Assembly: GCF_014648655.1 (NCBI RefSeq)
Contig: NZ_BMRN01000014.1
Location: forward strand, 62,001 to 126,000
Source: Streptomyces atratus
Lineage (GTDB): Bacteria > Actinomycetota > Actinomycetes > Streptomycetales > Streptomycetaceae
Direction of reading: 5' to 3'
Length of the DNA stretch: 64,000 bases
Made by a program: the position numbers and the translations under genes. The notes beneath the pieces are model-generated. The model saw only the letters and a list, made by a program, of their open reading frames with translations. It did no database searches and was not told the DNA's origin. Numbering within the stretch: position 1 is the first letter of the stretch; the number at the start of each line of letters is the position of its first letter. This document shows, in pieces, positions 33,186 through 42,060 of the stretch.

Positions 33186-34526
33186 ATGACCGGCACAGAC
33201 GATGTCCTGCTTGTCCACGGCGGAACCCCGCTGGAGGGCGAGATCCGCGTCAGAGGCGCCAAGAACCTGGTGCCGAAGGCAATGGTCGCCGCGCTGCTCG
33301 GCAGCGGACCCAGCCGGCTGCGCAATGTGCCCGACATCCGCGACGTGCGGGTGGTGCGGGGGCTGCTGCAGTTGCACGGTGTGACGGTCCGGCCGGGTGA
33401 CGAACCGGGCGAGCTGATCCTGGACCCGACCCATGTCGAGAGCGCCAACGTCGCCGACATCGATGCCCACGCGGGCTCGTCGCGCATCCCGATCCTCTTC
33501 TGCGGCCCGCTGCTGCACCGGCTGGGCCATGCGTTCATCCCGGGACTCGGCGGCTGTGACATCGGCGGCCGGCCGATCGACTTCCACTTCGACGTGCTGC
33601 GGCAGTTCGGCGCGACCATCGAGAAGCGGGCGGACGGCCAGTATCTGGAGGCCCCGCAGCGGCTGCGCGGCACGAAGATCCGGCTGCCGTACCCGTCGGT
33701 GGGCTCCACCGAGCAGGTACTGCTGACGGCCGTGCTCGCCGAAGGCGTCACCGAGCTGTCCAACGCGGCCGTGGAGCCGGAGATCGAGGACCTCATCTGC
33801 GTACTGCAGAAGATGGGCGCGATCATCTCGATGGACACCGACCGGACGATCCGGATCACCGGTGTCGACCGGCTGGACGGTTATACGCACCGGGCGATCC
33901 CGGACCGTCTGGAGGCGGCCTCCTGGGCGTCCGCGGCGCTGGCCACCGAGGGCAACATCTACGTACGGGGCGCACAGCAGCGCTCGATGATGACGTTCCT
34001 GAACACCTTCCGCCGGGTCGGCGGGGCGTTCGAGATCGACGACGAGGGCATCCGCTTCTGGCACCCGGGCGGCGCGTTGAACGCCATCGCCCTGGAGACG
34101 GACGTGCACCCCGGCTTCCAGACCGACTGGCAGCAGCCGCTGGTCGTGGCCCTGACGCAGGCCTCGGGCCTGTCCATCGTCCACGAGACGGTGTACGAGT
34201 CCCGGCTCGGCTTCACCTCCGCGCTCAACCAGATGGGCGCGCACATCCAGCTCTACCGCGAGTGCCTGGGCGGCTCCGACTGCCGCTTCGGTCAGCGCAA
34301 CTTCCTGCACTCCGCGGTCGTGTCCGGGCCGACGAAGCTGCAGGGCGCGGATCTGGTCATCCCGGACCTGCGCGGCGGTTTCTCGTACCTGATCGCCGCG
34401 CTGGCCGCGCAGGGCACGTCGCGGGTGCACGGCATCGACCTGATCAACCGCGGCTACGAGAACTTCATGGAGAAGCTGGAGAAGCTCGGCGCGAAGGTGG
34501 AGCTGCCGAACGGGGCGCTGGTCTGA
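33186..34526 (+). CDS. murA: UDP-N-acetylglucosamine 1-carboxyvinyltransferase
   Basis: 446 aa EPSP-synthase fold, first committed step of peptidoglycan synthesis (enolpyruvyl transfer from PEP to UDP-GlcNAc). Lys26-Asn27 (RGAKN) and the active-site Cys124 in GGCDIGGRP are kept, so the enzyme should be fosfomycin-sensitive. The loop reads L-G-G-C instead of the usual P-G-G-C. ATG 33186 chosen because earlier in-frame sequence lacks homology. Followed by a bidirectional hairpin. Confidence 0.93.
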   Translation: MTGTDDVLLVHGGTPLEGEIRVRGAKNLVPKAMVAALLGSGPSRLRNVPDIRDVRVVRGLLQLHGVTVRPGDEPGELILDPTHVESANVADIDAHAGSSRIPILFCGPLLHRLGHAFIPGLGGCDIGGRPIDFHFDVLRQFGATIEKRADGQYLEAPQRLRGTKIRLPYPSVGSTEQVLLTAVLAEGVTELSNAAVEPEIEDLICVLQKMGAIISMDTDRTIRITGVDRLDGYTHRAIPDRLEAASWASAALATEGNIYVRGAQQRSMMTFLNTFRRVGGAFEIDDEGIRFWHPGGALNAIALETDVHPGFQTDWQQPLVVALTQASGLSIVHETVYESRLGFTSALNQMGAHIQLYRECLGGSDCRFGQRNFLHSAVVSGPTKLQGADLVIPDLRGGFSYLIAALAAQGTSRVHGIDLINRGYENFMEKLEKLGAKVELPNGALV

Positions 34527-34665
34527 GGCGCGGCGCCCGAGGGTTGCTGACGGGGGTTCGGGGCACTGCCCCGGGCCCCCGTTCTTCGTTTGCCGGACGG
34601 GCCGGGCCCGTACCCCTGGTCCGCGATGGCGGCAGAAGCCCAGAACGGGCCCTCTCGGGCCGGTA

Positions 34666-34708
34666 CGCCGAAGGGCGGTCACCCTGGTCGGGTGACCGCC
34701 CTTCGGCG
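34666..34708. terminator. Bidirectional terminator between murA and hup
   Basis: Perfect 18-bp stem CGCCGAAGGGCGGTCACC / GGTGACCGCCCTTCGGCG around a 7-base loop, between two convergent genes. Confidence 0.85.
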
Positions 34709-34720
34709 CGCCTGTGGGGC

Positions 34721-35002
34721 TTACTTGCCCTTGGCGGCTTCCTTGAGCTTGGAGCCCGCGGAGACCTTCACGCTGTAGCCGGCCGGGATGTTGATCGGGT
34801 CGCCGGTCTGCGGGTTACGAGCGGTGCGAGCGGCACGGTGGGTGCGCTCGAAGGTCAGGAAGCCGGGGATGGTGACCTTCTCGTCGCCCTTGGCGACGAT
34901 CTCACCGACGGTCTCGGCGAGCGCGGCCAGCACGGCGTCGGCGTCCTTGCGAGTCACCTCGGCGCGGTCGGCCAGGGCGGCCACCAGCTCACTGCGGTTC
35001 AT
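34721..35002 (-). CDS. hup: Histone-like DNA-binding protein HU
   Basis: 93 aa, full HU length. MNRSELVAALADRAEVTRKDADAVL and the arm GFLTFERTHRAARTARNPQTG then INIPAGYSVKVSAGSKLKEA are canonical. It binds and bends DNA without strong specificity. ATG preceded by GGGAG. This is the short HU form without the Lys-rich C-terminal tail of HupS. Confidence 0.96.
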   Translation of the reverse strand: MNRSELVAALADRAEVTRKDADAVLAALAETVGEIVAKGDEKVTIPGFLTFERTHRAARTARNPQTGDPINIPAGYSVKVSAGSKLKEAAKGK

Positions 35003-35390
35003 GTTGTTACTCCCGTGTTCTTCTTGCCTGTGAGGCGTGAGATCGAAGCCGATGCTGCCAGGGCCCTAGGACAGTCCCCGGACCCGGGTCTGTCGTCAGA
35101 CCCTCGCGCCCGATTACGCATCCTGCCCCCACCTGCGGCGGGAAAGCCAATCCGGCACCCTCCGGAGTCACACGAAAAGCACCACTGCCTCATCGTGGTG
35201 ACGTTCCGTCGACTCCCCGAAAGCGGTCCGCAGCGGATGCGGGCCTCTGCGGGACGCGCCGCCCGCCCACCCTAAAGGGGTGTTTGTGGCGCCGCGACCC
35301 GCGACGCGCCGTACGTCGGGCCGACGTGGGGGGCGCCGCGGCCGTGGGCGACGCCGGCAGGGGCCGCGGCGGGTTCCGTGAGTGGGTGGT
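35003..35390. other. Intergenic region upstream of hup
   Basis: 388 bases between the hup start and the malic enzyme stop. It must hold the hup promoter. No repeat, RNA or coding sequence was recognised. Confidence 0.4.
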
Positions 35391-36827
35391 TCAGCCGAGG
35401 TCGCCCGAGCCTGTCACAGCACCGCCCGCCGCCTTCGCGGCGTCCCGGACGGCACCGGCGACCGCCCCCGCGACCCTGTCGTTGAAGACCGACGGGATGA
35501 TGTAGTTCGCGTTCACCTCGTCCTCGGCGACGACGTCGGCGAGGGCGCGGGCCGCGGCGAGCATCATCTCCGTGTTGACCGTGCGGGACTGGGCGTCCAG
35601 CAGACCGCGGAAGACGCCCGGGAAGACCAGTACGTTGTTGATCTGGTTCGGGAAGTCGGAGCGGCCGGTGGCGACAACTGCCGCGGTCTGGCGGGCGATT
35701 GCCGGGTCCACCTCGGGGTCCGGGTTCGCGAGCGCGAATACGATCGCACCGTCGGCCATGGCGGCGACGTCGGCGCCGTCCAGCACGTTCGGAGCCGAGA
35801 CGCCGATGAAGACGTCGGCGTCCACGACGGCCTGCTTGAGGGTGCCGGTGATGGATTCGGGGTTGGTGTTGTCGGCGATCCAGCGCAGCGGCGAGTCGGC
35901 GTCGGCGGAGACCAGGTCCTCGCGGCCCGCGTGCACCACGCCGTGGATGTCGGCGACGACGGCGTGCTTGACGCCCGCGGCGATGAGGAGCTTCAGGATG
36001 GCCGTACCGGCCGCTCCGGCGCCGGACATGACGACCCGCACGTCCCCGATTCCCTTGCCCACCACGCGCAGTGCGTTGGTCAGCGCGGCCAGGACCACGA
36101 TCGCGGTGCCGTGCTGGTCGTCGTGGAAGACGGGGATGTCCAGGGCCTCGCGCAGCCGTGCCTCGATCTCGAAGCAGCGGGGTGCGGAGATGTCCTCCAG
36201 GTTGATGCCCGCGAAGCCGGGGGCGATCGCCTTGACGATCTCGACGATGGCGTCGGTGTCCTGGGTATCCAGGCAGATCGGCCAGGCGTCGATGCCGGCG
36301 AACCGCTTGAAGAGGGCCGCCTTGCCCTCCATCACCGGGAGGGAGGCCATCGGGCCGATGTTGCCGAGGCCGAGCACGGCGGAGCCGTCCGTCACAACTG
36401 CGACGGAGTTGCGCTTGATGGTGAGGCGGCGGGCGTCCTCGGGGTTCTCGGCGATCGCCATGCAGACCCGGGCCACACCCGGGGTGTAGATCATCGAGAG
36501 GTCGTCACGGTTGCGGATGGGGTGCTTGGACGCCATCTCGATCTTGCCGCCGAGGTGCATCAGGAACGTACGGTCGGAGACCTTGCCGAGCACGACACCC
36601 TCGATGCCGCGCAGGTTTTCGACGATCTCGTCGGCGTGCGAGGTGGAAGTGGCGGCGATGGTGACGTCGATCCGCAGCTTCTCGTGGCCGGAGGCGGTCA
36701 CATCGAGGCCGGTGACCGAACCGCCGGAGGACTCCACGGCCGTGGTCAGCTGGGAGACTGCTGTGCCGCTCGCGGGCACCTCCAGCCTGACCGTCATCGA
36801 GTACGAGACGCTGGGCGCCGTTGCCAT
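35391..36827 (-). CDS. NAD(P)-dependent malic enzyme with N-terminal ACT domain
   Basis: 478 aa from ATG 36827 (GAAGGA upstream). Residues 1-85 form an ACT-like domain (SYSMTVRLEVPASGTAVSQLTTAVESSGGSVTGLDV). The catalytic domain follows with YTPGVARVC, NSVAVVTDGSAVLGLGNIGP, PVFHDDQHGTAIVVLAAL, the dinucleotide loop SGAGAAGTAIL and FALANPDPEVDP. It converts malate to pyruvate and CO2. The ACT domain suggests amino-acid feedback. Long upstream non-coding region contains a structured RNA candidate. Confidence 0.93.
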   Translation of the reverse strand: MATAPSVSYSMTVRLEVPASGTAVSQLTTAVESSGGSVTGLDVTASGHEKLRIDVTIAATSTSHADEIVENLRGIEGVVLGKVSDRTFLMHLGGKIEMASKHPIRNRDDLSMIYTPGVARVCMAIAENPEDARRLTIKRNSVAVVTDGSAVLGLGNIGPMASLPVMEGKAALFKRFAGIDAWPICLDTQDTDAIVEIVKAIAPGFAGINLEDISAPRCFEIEARLREALDIPVFHDDQHGTAIVVLAALTNALRVVGKGIGDVRVVMSGAGAAGTAILKLLIAAGVKHAVVADIHGVVHAGREDLVSADADSPLRWIADNTNPESITGTLKQAVVDADVFIGVSAPNVLDGADVAAMADGAIVFALANPDPEVDPAIARQTAAVVATGRSDFPNQINNVLVFPGVFRGLLDAQSRTVNTEMMLAAARALADVVAEDEVNANYIIPSVFNDRVAGAVAGAVRDAAKAAGGAVTGSGDLG

Positions 36828-37054
36828 GGCCGAGTCCTTCGCTTTCCTTAGCTTCATTGCCGCGCGGCCGGGGCGCTCACCTCGGACACGCTTCCCGATC
36901 GTCGCACCTACTGGCTGGTAGCCGGTAATGACTGCCGCGTTTCGGAAAATATTTTCCACCATACGAGAGCTGGCTGCTTCAGCGGAACCCCCAACCGCTC
37001 CCTGCCGGGGGCCGGAAGCAGCCGGCCCCGTCAAGAAGCCGCCAGGTCCGCAAA

Positions 37055-37205
37055 CAACAACAGACCCGCGCCACCGGAAGGTGACGCGGGTCTGTCTTCT
37101 TGTTCAAGCGGCACCGACCCGCCATGCTCGCCTCGCGGCAAGTGGTCGCTCGAAGCGACGAAGGTTGGGCCCGGGGGCTTGGATCGAGCCGGTGCCGACA
37201 CCAGG
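37055..37205 (-). ncRNA. Structured non-coding RNA candidate with intrinsic terminator
   Basis: The 462-base gap between helD and the malic enzyme gene contains, read on the minus strand, an outer stem (GGCACCG, 37190-37196, with CGGTGCC, 37110-37116) enclosing a hairpin GTCGCTTCGAGCGAC (37145-37159). It is followed by a terminator whose stem CAGACCCGCG.CACC pairs across a 4-base loop (37061-37094). This is the layout of a free small RNA or a leader. I cannot assign a known family. The terminator lies about 230 bases ahead of the malic enzyme start. Confidence 0.5.
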
Positions 37206-37289
37206 CTAACAAAGACCCCACAGAAGTGATTCCCGCAGGACAGGTCCGTTCGAAAATCTGCCCCGACGGCGGTGCCTCCGCTCCTTGCC

Positions 37290-39668
37290 TCAGTCTCTCA
37301 GCAGGTCCGGGACGCCGTCCTCGTCGGGCAGATCCCGCTCCCCCGAGACTACCGTGAGCTGCTGCGTCGCACGTGTCAGCGCCACGTACAGCACCCGCAG
37401 ACCGGCCGGGGACTCGTCCGCGATCTCCGCGGGCGAGACGACCACCGTGGCGTCGTACTCCAGGCCCTTCGCCTCCAGGCTGCCCAGTGCCACCACCCGC
37501 TCGCCGAGCTCGGCGAGCCAGTTGCGGGCCTGCGCCCGGCGGTGCATCGCGACGACCACACCCACCGTGCCGTCCACCTCGGCCAGCAGCCGCCGCGCCT
37601 CCTCGCGCACCGATGCGGCCAGATCGCCGTCCCGTACGGTCTCGAAGCGCGGCTTCACACCCGTGGAACGGACCGCGGCCGGTGACTCCATTCCGGGCAT
37701 CGCGAGCGCCAGGACCTTCGAGGCCAGCTCGGCGATCTCCGCCGGGTTGCGGTAGTTGACCGTGAGGGTGAAGCGGCGGCGCGGCCGGTTGCCGAGTGCC
37801 TCGTCGCGTGCCCGGGCCGCCTCGTCCGGATCGGACCAGGAGGACTGCGCGGGGTCTCCGACGATCGTCCAGGTGGCGTGCCGGCCACGGCGGCCGACCA
37901 TGCGCCACTGCATGGGCGTGAGGTCCTGCGCCTCGTCGACGATGACATGCGCGTACTCCGTACGCTCCGCGGCCAGTCGCTCGGCCCGCTCGCGCTGGGT
38001 CTCCTCGCGCTGCGGCATCAGCTCCTCCAGACCGGAGAGCTGGTCCAGCGGGTCGAATTCACGCTTCTTCTTCGGCCGGTGCGGGGTGCCGAGCAGTGTC
38101 TGCAGCTCGTCGAGGATCGCCACGTCGTGTACGGAGAGCGGCCCGTTCCCTTCGCTGTCGAGCCGCTTCAGGGAGCGGGCGAAGCGGCGCACCTCGCCCT
38201 GGTTGAGGACCCGGCGCGCCCAGCGGCCGAGCCGCTTCTCGTCGGCCATCGCGGCGAGCACACCGCGCGGGGTGAGTTCGGGCCACCAGGCGTTCAGGAA
38301 CTCGAGGAAGGGTGTCTCGGTGGAGACGTCCTCGTCGAAGGAGGAGCGCAGTTCGGCGGCCAGTTCGGGGTCGGTGTAGCGGCCCCGGCCCGAGGACTTG
38401 TTCCACAGGGCGTCCAGGAGCAGTCTGCGGGCGCGCGGGCGCAGCAGGTTGACCGGGGCGGTGCCGCCCAGGACGGAGTGCCGGATGCGGTGCAGTTCGT
38501 CGGCGTTCAGCTCGACACGGGCGCCGAACGCGACGACCCGCAGCCGGGTCGGGGTGGCCGGGGCCTCGTCGGTTCCGTCGCCGAAGGACAGCTGGCCGTC
38601 CCGGTCCTCCGTCCTGCGGGGGGTGCCGGGCTGTTCCAGTGCGCCGCGTGCCGCCTTGCGCAGCACCTGGAGCATCCGGGAGGAGCCCTTGATCCGGGCG
38701 ACGGCGGGTTCGTCGTACGTGGTGGCGCCCTCGACGCCGGCCGCCTCGTCGGAGAGCGAACCGACCGCGCGGATCGCGACCTGCCCTTCCTCGCCCAGCG
38801 AGGGCAGCACGCCTTCGGTGTACGCGACAAGGAGCGGGGTCGGCGAGACGACGAGGATGCCGCCCGCGTAACGCCGCCGGTCCTGGTAGAGGAGGTACGC
38901 GGCGCGGTGCAGGGCGACGGCGGTCTTGCCGGTGCCGGGGCCGCCGGACACCTCGGTGACGGAGGCGGCGGGGGCCCGGATCACCAGGTCCTGTTCGGCC
39001 TGGATGGAGGAGACGATATCCCGCATGGTGTGGCTGCGGGCCTGGCCGAGCGCCGCCATCAGGGCGCCGTCGCCGATGACGGGGAGCTTGTCGCCGCCCA
39101 GGTACGCGGTCAGCTCGGGGCGCATCAGGTCGTCCTCGACCCCGAGGACCTTGCGGCCCTTGGAGCGGACGACCCGGCGGCGTACCACCCTGCCCGGTTC
39201 CTTCGGCGTCGACCGGTAGAACGGTGCGGCGGCCGGTGCGCGCCAGTCGATGACCAGCGGCGCGTAGTCGGAGTCGAGGACCCCGATCCGGCCGATGTGC
39301 AGCGTCTCCGCGATATCGGCGGAGTTGTCCTCGCGTACGGCGTCGTCGGCCGGTTCGACGGAGGTGTACGCGCCGTCCGGGCCCCGTTCGCCGTCCTTGC
39401 CGAGCAGCAGATCGATCCTTCCGAAGAGGAAGTCCTCGAACTCGCTGTTCAGCCGGTTGAGGTGGATTCCGGCCCGGAACACCTGGGCGTCGCGCTCGGC
39501 GAGCGCTCCGGGGGTACCGACCTGGCCGCGCTTGACGGCGTCACTCATGAGAAATTCCGCCTCGTGGATCTTCTCTTCGAGGCGGTGATAAACACGGTCG
39601 AGATGTTCCTGCTCGACACCGATTTCCCGGTCCCGCATCGAATCGACAGCGGCATCCTGCGCGGCCAC
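37290..39668 (-). CDS. helD: HelD-type superfamily 1 helicase/RNA polymerase remodelling ATPase
   Basis: 792 aa, GTG start after GAAGGGGG. The N-terminal coiled coil (EQEHLDRVYHRLEEKIHEAE) precedes the YIGRIG-like segment and PLVIDWRAPAAAPFY, which mark HelD and not UvrD. Walker A is SGGPGTGKTAVALHR, Walker B VDEAQDLTPMQW, followed by GDPAQSSW, and motif VI lies in VLYVALTRATQQL. HelD proteins in Gram-positive bacteria recycle stalled RNA polymerase, and relatives protect against rifamycins. No rifamycin-associated palindrome was seen upstream. Confidence 0.88.
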   Translation of the reverse strand: MAAQDAAVDSMRDREIGVEQEHLDRVYHRLEEKIHEAEFLMSDAVKRGQVGTPGALAERDAQVFRAGIHLNRLNSEFEDFLFGRIDLLLGKDGERGPDGAYTSVEPADDAVREDNSADIAETLHIGRIGVLDSDYAPLVIDWRAPAAAPFYRSTPKEPGRVVRRRVVRSKGRKVLGVEDDLMRPELTAYLGGDKLPVIGDGALMAALGQARSHTMRDIVSSIQAEQDLVIRAPAASVTEVSGGPGTGKTAVALHRAAYLLYQDRRRYAGGILVVSPTPLLVAYTEGVLPSLGEEGQVAIRAVGSLSDEAAGVEGATTYDEPAVARIKGSSRMLQVLRKAARGALEQPGTPRRTEDRDGQLSFGDGTDEAPATPTRLRVVAFGARVELNADELHRIRHSVLGGTAPVNLLRPRARRLLLDALWNKSSGRGRYTDPELAAELRSSFDEDVSTETPFLEFLNAWWPELTPRGVLAAMADEKRLGRWARRVLNQGEVRRFARSLKRLDSEGNGPLSVHDVAILDELQTLLGTPHRPKKKREFDPLDQLSGLEELMPQREETQRERAERLAAERTEYAHVIVDEAQDLTPMQWRMVGRRGRHATWTIVGDPAQSSWSDPDEAARARDEALGNRPRRRFTLTVNYRNPAEIAELASKVLALAMPGMESPAAVRSTGVKPRFETVRDGDLAASVREEARRLLAEVDGTVGVVVAMHRRAQARNWLAELGERVVALGSLEAKGLEYDATVVVSPAEIADESPAGLRVLYVALTRATQQLTVVSGERDLPDEDGVPDLLRD

Positions 39669-39771
39669 CGAGGCCCCCTTCTGACGTGCATTGGGCAGCC
39701 GTCAACCCTATGCGAAGCGAGGCCCGCCGCGCACCTGCCGCGCGTATCGAAATGGCACGGCGGGGTCTCGA

Positions 39772-40653
39772 TCAGGCGTCGACCTCCACCAGCCGCTTGC
39801 CGTCGAACGTACGCACCTCGAAATGGTCGATGTCGCCGCGGTCCATCGCCGCGCCGCCGTGGACATAGAGCGGGTACTTCGAGGCCGGGTGCTGGGAGTC
39901 CTCGATGCCGTATCCCCACTTCGGAACGGACCAGGAGGTGACGACCTCCTCCTCACCGGTCTTCGACACGGCGATCAGGCTGCACTTCTCCGGACCCGTG
40001 ACGTTCTTGAGCTCCAGCACGGTGTGGGTGCCCCATGCCTTCTTCTCCATGCCGATGATGGCGTCGACCTTGGTGGTGGGGTCGGTGGCCCGCACCTTCT
40101 CCGTCATGTGGTGGAAGAAGTCGTCCCCGGCGGGGCCGGTGGGGTGCGGGTCGGCCGCCTGCGCCGAGGTACCGTCGTTGCCGGTCGCCAGGACCGCGAC
40201 CGCCGGACCGCCGATGATCAGCACGGCCGCCGCCGCGACCAGATACATGGAGCGGCGCCTGCGCCCGGCCCGCTCGGCCGCGACCTCGTCGACCAGCCGG
40301 TCGAGCATGCGGGGCGCGGGCGGCTGCGGGACGTGCGGGACAGGGCGGGCGCCCGGTACGGCTGCCGGGGACTCGGAGAGCAGCGCGAGCATGGGTTCCA
40401 GGCCGGCGAACTCGTCGAGATGGGCGGCGCACAGGTCGCAGTCGGCCAGATGCGCCTCGAAGGCGGATGCCTCGGCATCGTCCAGAATGCCGAGGAGATA
40501 CGCACCGGCGGCGTCGTGCCCGGGCCCTTCGGCGGCTCCGCGCGGGGCTGTGTGGCCACCGGGGCTGCGGGGGCCTCTGGGGCTCCCGGGGTTTCGGGGA
40601 CTGGAGGGACCGGTCGGCCGGGGCCCGAAAGGCTCCCACTCATGGTCGCTCAT
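39772..40653 (-). CDS. rsuA: Zinc-finger anti-sigma factor (RsuA-like)
   Basis: 293 aa. A Pro/Gly-rich leader is followed by the ZAS motif (AYLLGILDDAEASAFEAHLADCDLCAAHL, H-x3-C-x2-C), one membrane helix (MYLVAAAAVLIIGGPAVAVLA, about residues 135-155) and an extracytoplasmic domain with one Cys. It should hold its cognate ECF sigma factor at the membrane. It overlaps that gene by four bases (ATGA). The symbol rests on synteny with S. coelicolor SCO2953 recalled from memory. Confidence 0.85.
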   Translation of the reverse strand: MSDHEWEPFGPRPTGPSSPRNPGSPRGPRSPGGHTAPRGAAEGPGHDAAGAYLLGILDDAEASAFEAHLADCDLCAAHLDEFAGLEPMLALLSESPAAVPGARPVPHVPQPPAPRMLDRLVDEVAAERAGRRRRSMYLVAAAAVLIIGGPAVAVLATGNDGTSAQAADPHPTGPAGDDFFHHMTEKVRATDPTTKVDAIIGMEKKAWGTHTVLELKNVTGPEKCSLIAVSKTGEEEVVTSWSVPKWGYGIEDSQHPASKYPLYVHGGAAMDRGDIDHFEVRTFDGKRLVEVDA

Positions 40654-41237
40654 GCCGTGATCCCCCTTTCTTCGAGAGCAAGCTTCATCGAACGCAATGC
40701 GTAGAAGACCCGGGACCGCACCGTCCCGCTGGGGATGCCCAGCACATCAGCCGCCTCATTGACCGTACGGCCCTTGAAATAGGTCTCGACCAATGCTTCC
40801 CGATGAGCAGGGGTCAAATCGTCGAGCGCGTCCGAGAGCGTCATCAGCCACAGCGCCTTGTCCATCTCGTCCTCCGCGGGAATGACCTCCAGCGGCGACG
40901 GATCGACCTCGTGCGGCCGGGCCTGCCGGCTGCGGTGGCCGTCGATGACGATGCGCCGGGCGACCGTCACCAGCCAGGGGCGGACGGAGCCGGTGGCCCT
41001 GCCCAGCCGGCCGGCGTTCTTCCAGGCACGGATGAGCGTTTCCTGCACCACGTCCTCGGCGCGCTGTCGGTCGCCGGCGACGAGGCGGAGCACATACGCG
41101 AGCAGAGGTCCGGCGTGTTCGCGGTAGAGCGCCCGCATCAACTCCTCGTCGGGGACGTCGGAGGGGGACGGGGGCGGCTCACTGCGATGTCGAGCCCTGC
41201 GCGGACGGTCATCGGCCACGGCCGCATCCTCGCGCAC
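40650..41237 (-). CDS. sigU: ECF RNA polymerase sigma factor (SigU-like)
   Basis: 195 aa. Region 2 at about residues 30-100 (MRALYREHAGPLLAYVLRLVAGDRQRAEDVVQETLIRAWKN) and region 4 at about 130-190 (LDDLTPAHREALVETYFKGRTVNEAADVLGIPSGTVRSRVFYALRSMK). The four-base overlap with the downstream anti-sigma gene shows a coupled pair. Synteny points to SigU of S. coelicolor, whose overproduction alters secretion and development; that link is recalled, not tested. The exact N-terminus is uncertain. Confidence 0.87.
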   Translation of the reverse strand: MREDAAVADDRPRRARHRSEPPPSPSDVPDEELMRALYREHAGPLLAYVLRLVAGDRQRAEDVVQETLIRAWKNAGRLGRATGSVRPWLVTVARRIVIDGHRSRQARPHEVDPSPLEVIPAEDEMDKALWLMTLSDALDDLTPAHREALVETYFKGRTVNEAADVLGIPSGTVRSRVFYALRSMKLALEERGITA

Positions 41238-41325
41238 CCGAACCTCCCGGTCGAGACCCTGTTGAGCTCCTTGACCATGAACACGAAGGGGGGCCGCGAT
41301 CCATTCAATCCGGCTTCAAGATTCT

Positions 41326-41946
41326 TTACGGCGCTCCCGTGTCCGCGTCCGTGATCGCCACGGCCGCCGCCCGGCGCCGGTGCCGGGCCACCCGCTCCCG
41401 GTTCCCGCACACCTCGCTGGAGCACCAGCGGCGTCGGCGGCCGCGCGAGGTGTCCAGGTAGAGGCGGCGGCAGTTACCGGCCTCGCAGCGGCGCAGGCCG
41501 GCTCGCGCCACGGGGTCGGTCAGGAGTTCCACGACGTCGCGGGCCACGGCGGCCAGCAGTGCTCCGCATTCGGGATCGGCGCTCAGTGTCCGTACCAGCG
41601 TGCCGCTTCCTCCGCGTACCGCCCGCAGTCCCGGTGGTGCGGTCGCGGCGAGCGCGTTGACCCGTTCCAGGGCGCTCTCGGCTCTGCGGCCGGCGAGTTC
41701 GGCGGTCAGCAGGCGGTCGACGCCGGTCCTCAACTGCCGGAAGCGCACCACCCAGGTGTCGTCCACCGCGCCGAGGTGGGTGCCGCTCGGTACGAGTCCG
41801 GTGGCCACCAGCCAGTCGGCGAGCCGCTCGGCGCCGTCGAGCAGTTCGCATGCGCCGGAGGTGCCGATTCCCGTGGCCACCAGATCCAGGCAGGGGCGGC
41901 CGGAGTCGAACCGCCAGTGGTACGAGCTTTTGCCGTCGTCATGCAC
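41326..41946 (-). CDS. ABATE/CGNR zinc-finger transcriptional regulator
   Basis: 206 aa. N-terminal ABATE domain (CLDLVATG...ERLADWLVATGL) and C-terminal CGNR zinc finger: CEAGNCRRLYLD..RGRRRRWCSSEVCGNRERVARHRRR. The four Cys bind zinc. The family is thought to regulate stress or resistance genes. Monocistronic on the minus strand, divergent from the acetyltransferase at 42061. Confidence 0.9.
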   Translation of the reverse strand: MHDDGKSSYHWRFDSGRPCLDLVATGIGTSGACELLDGAERLADWLVATGLVPSGTHLGAVDDTWVVRFRQLRTGVDRLLTAELAGRRAESALERVNALAATAPPGLRAVRGGSGTLVRTLSADPECGALLAAVARDVVELLTDPVARAGLRRCEAGNCRRLYLDTSRGRRRRWCSSEVCGNRERVARHRRRAAAVAITDADTGAP

Positions 41947-42060
41947 ATGTCACCGCCTCGGGTCTCCGGTGGAGGTCTCCCCCAGAGTGCCCCTCGGGCG
42001 GCAGACCCGGAACCCCTGCTGCCACGCGGGTCGGTGCACGCGAGCCCGTACGGTGTCCTG

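Noticed and set aside
37290..39668. UvrD DNA-repair helicase
   Set aside because: The N-terminal coiled coil and the VIDWRAP segment match HelD-type RNA polymerase remodelling ATPases better.
39669..39771. Rifamycin-associated element upstream of helD
   Set aside because: No long palindrome of that kind is present in the 100 bases ahead of the gene.
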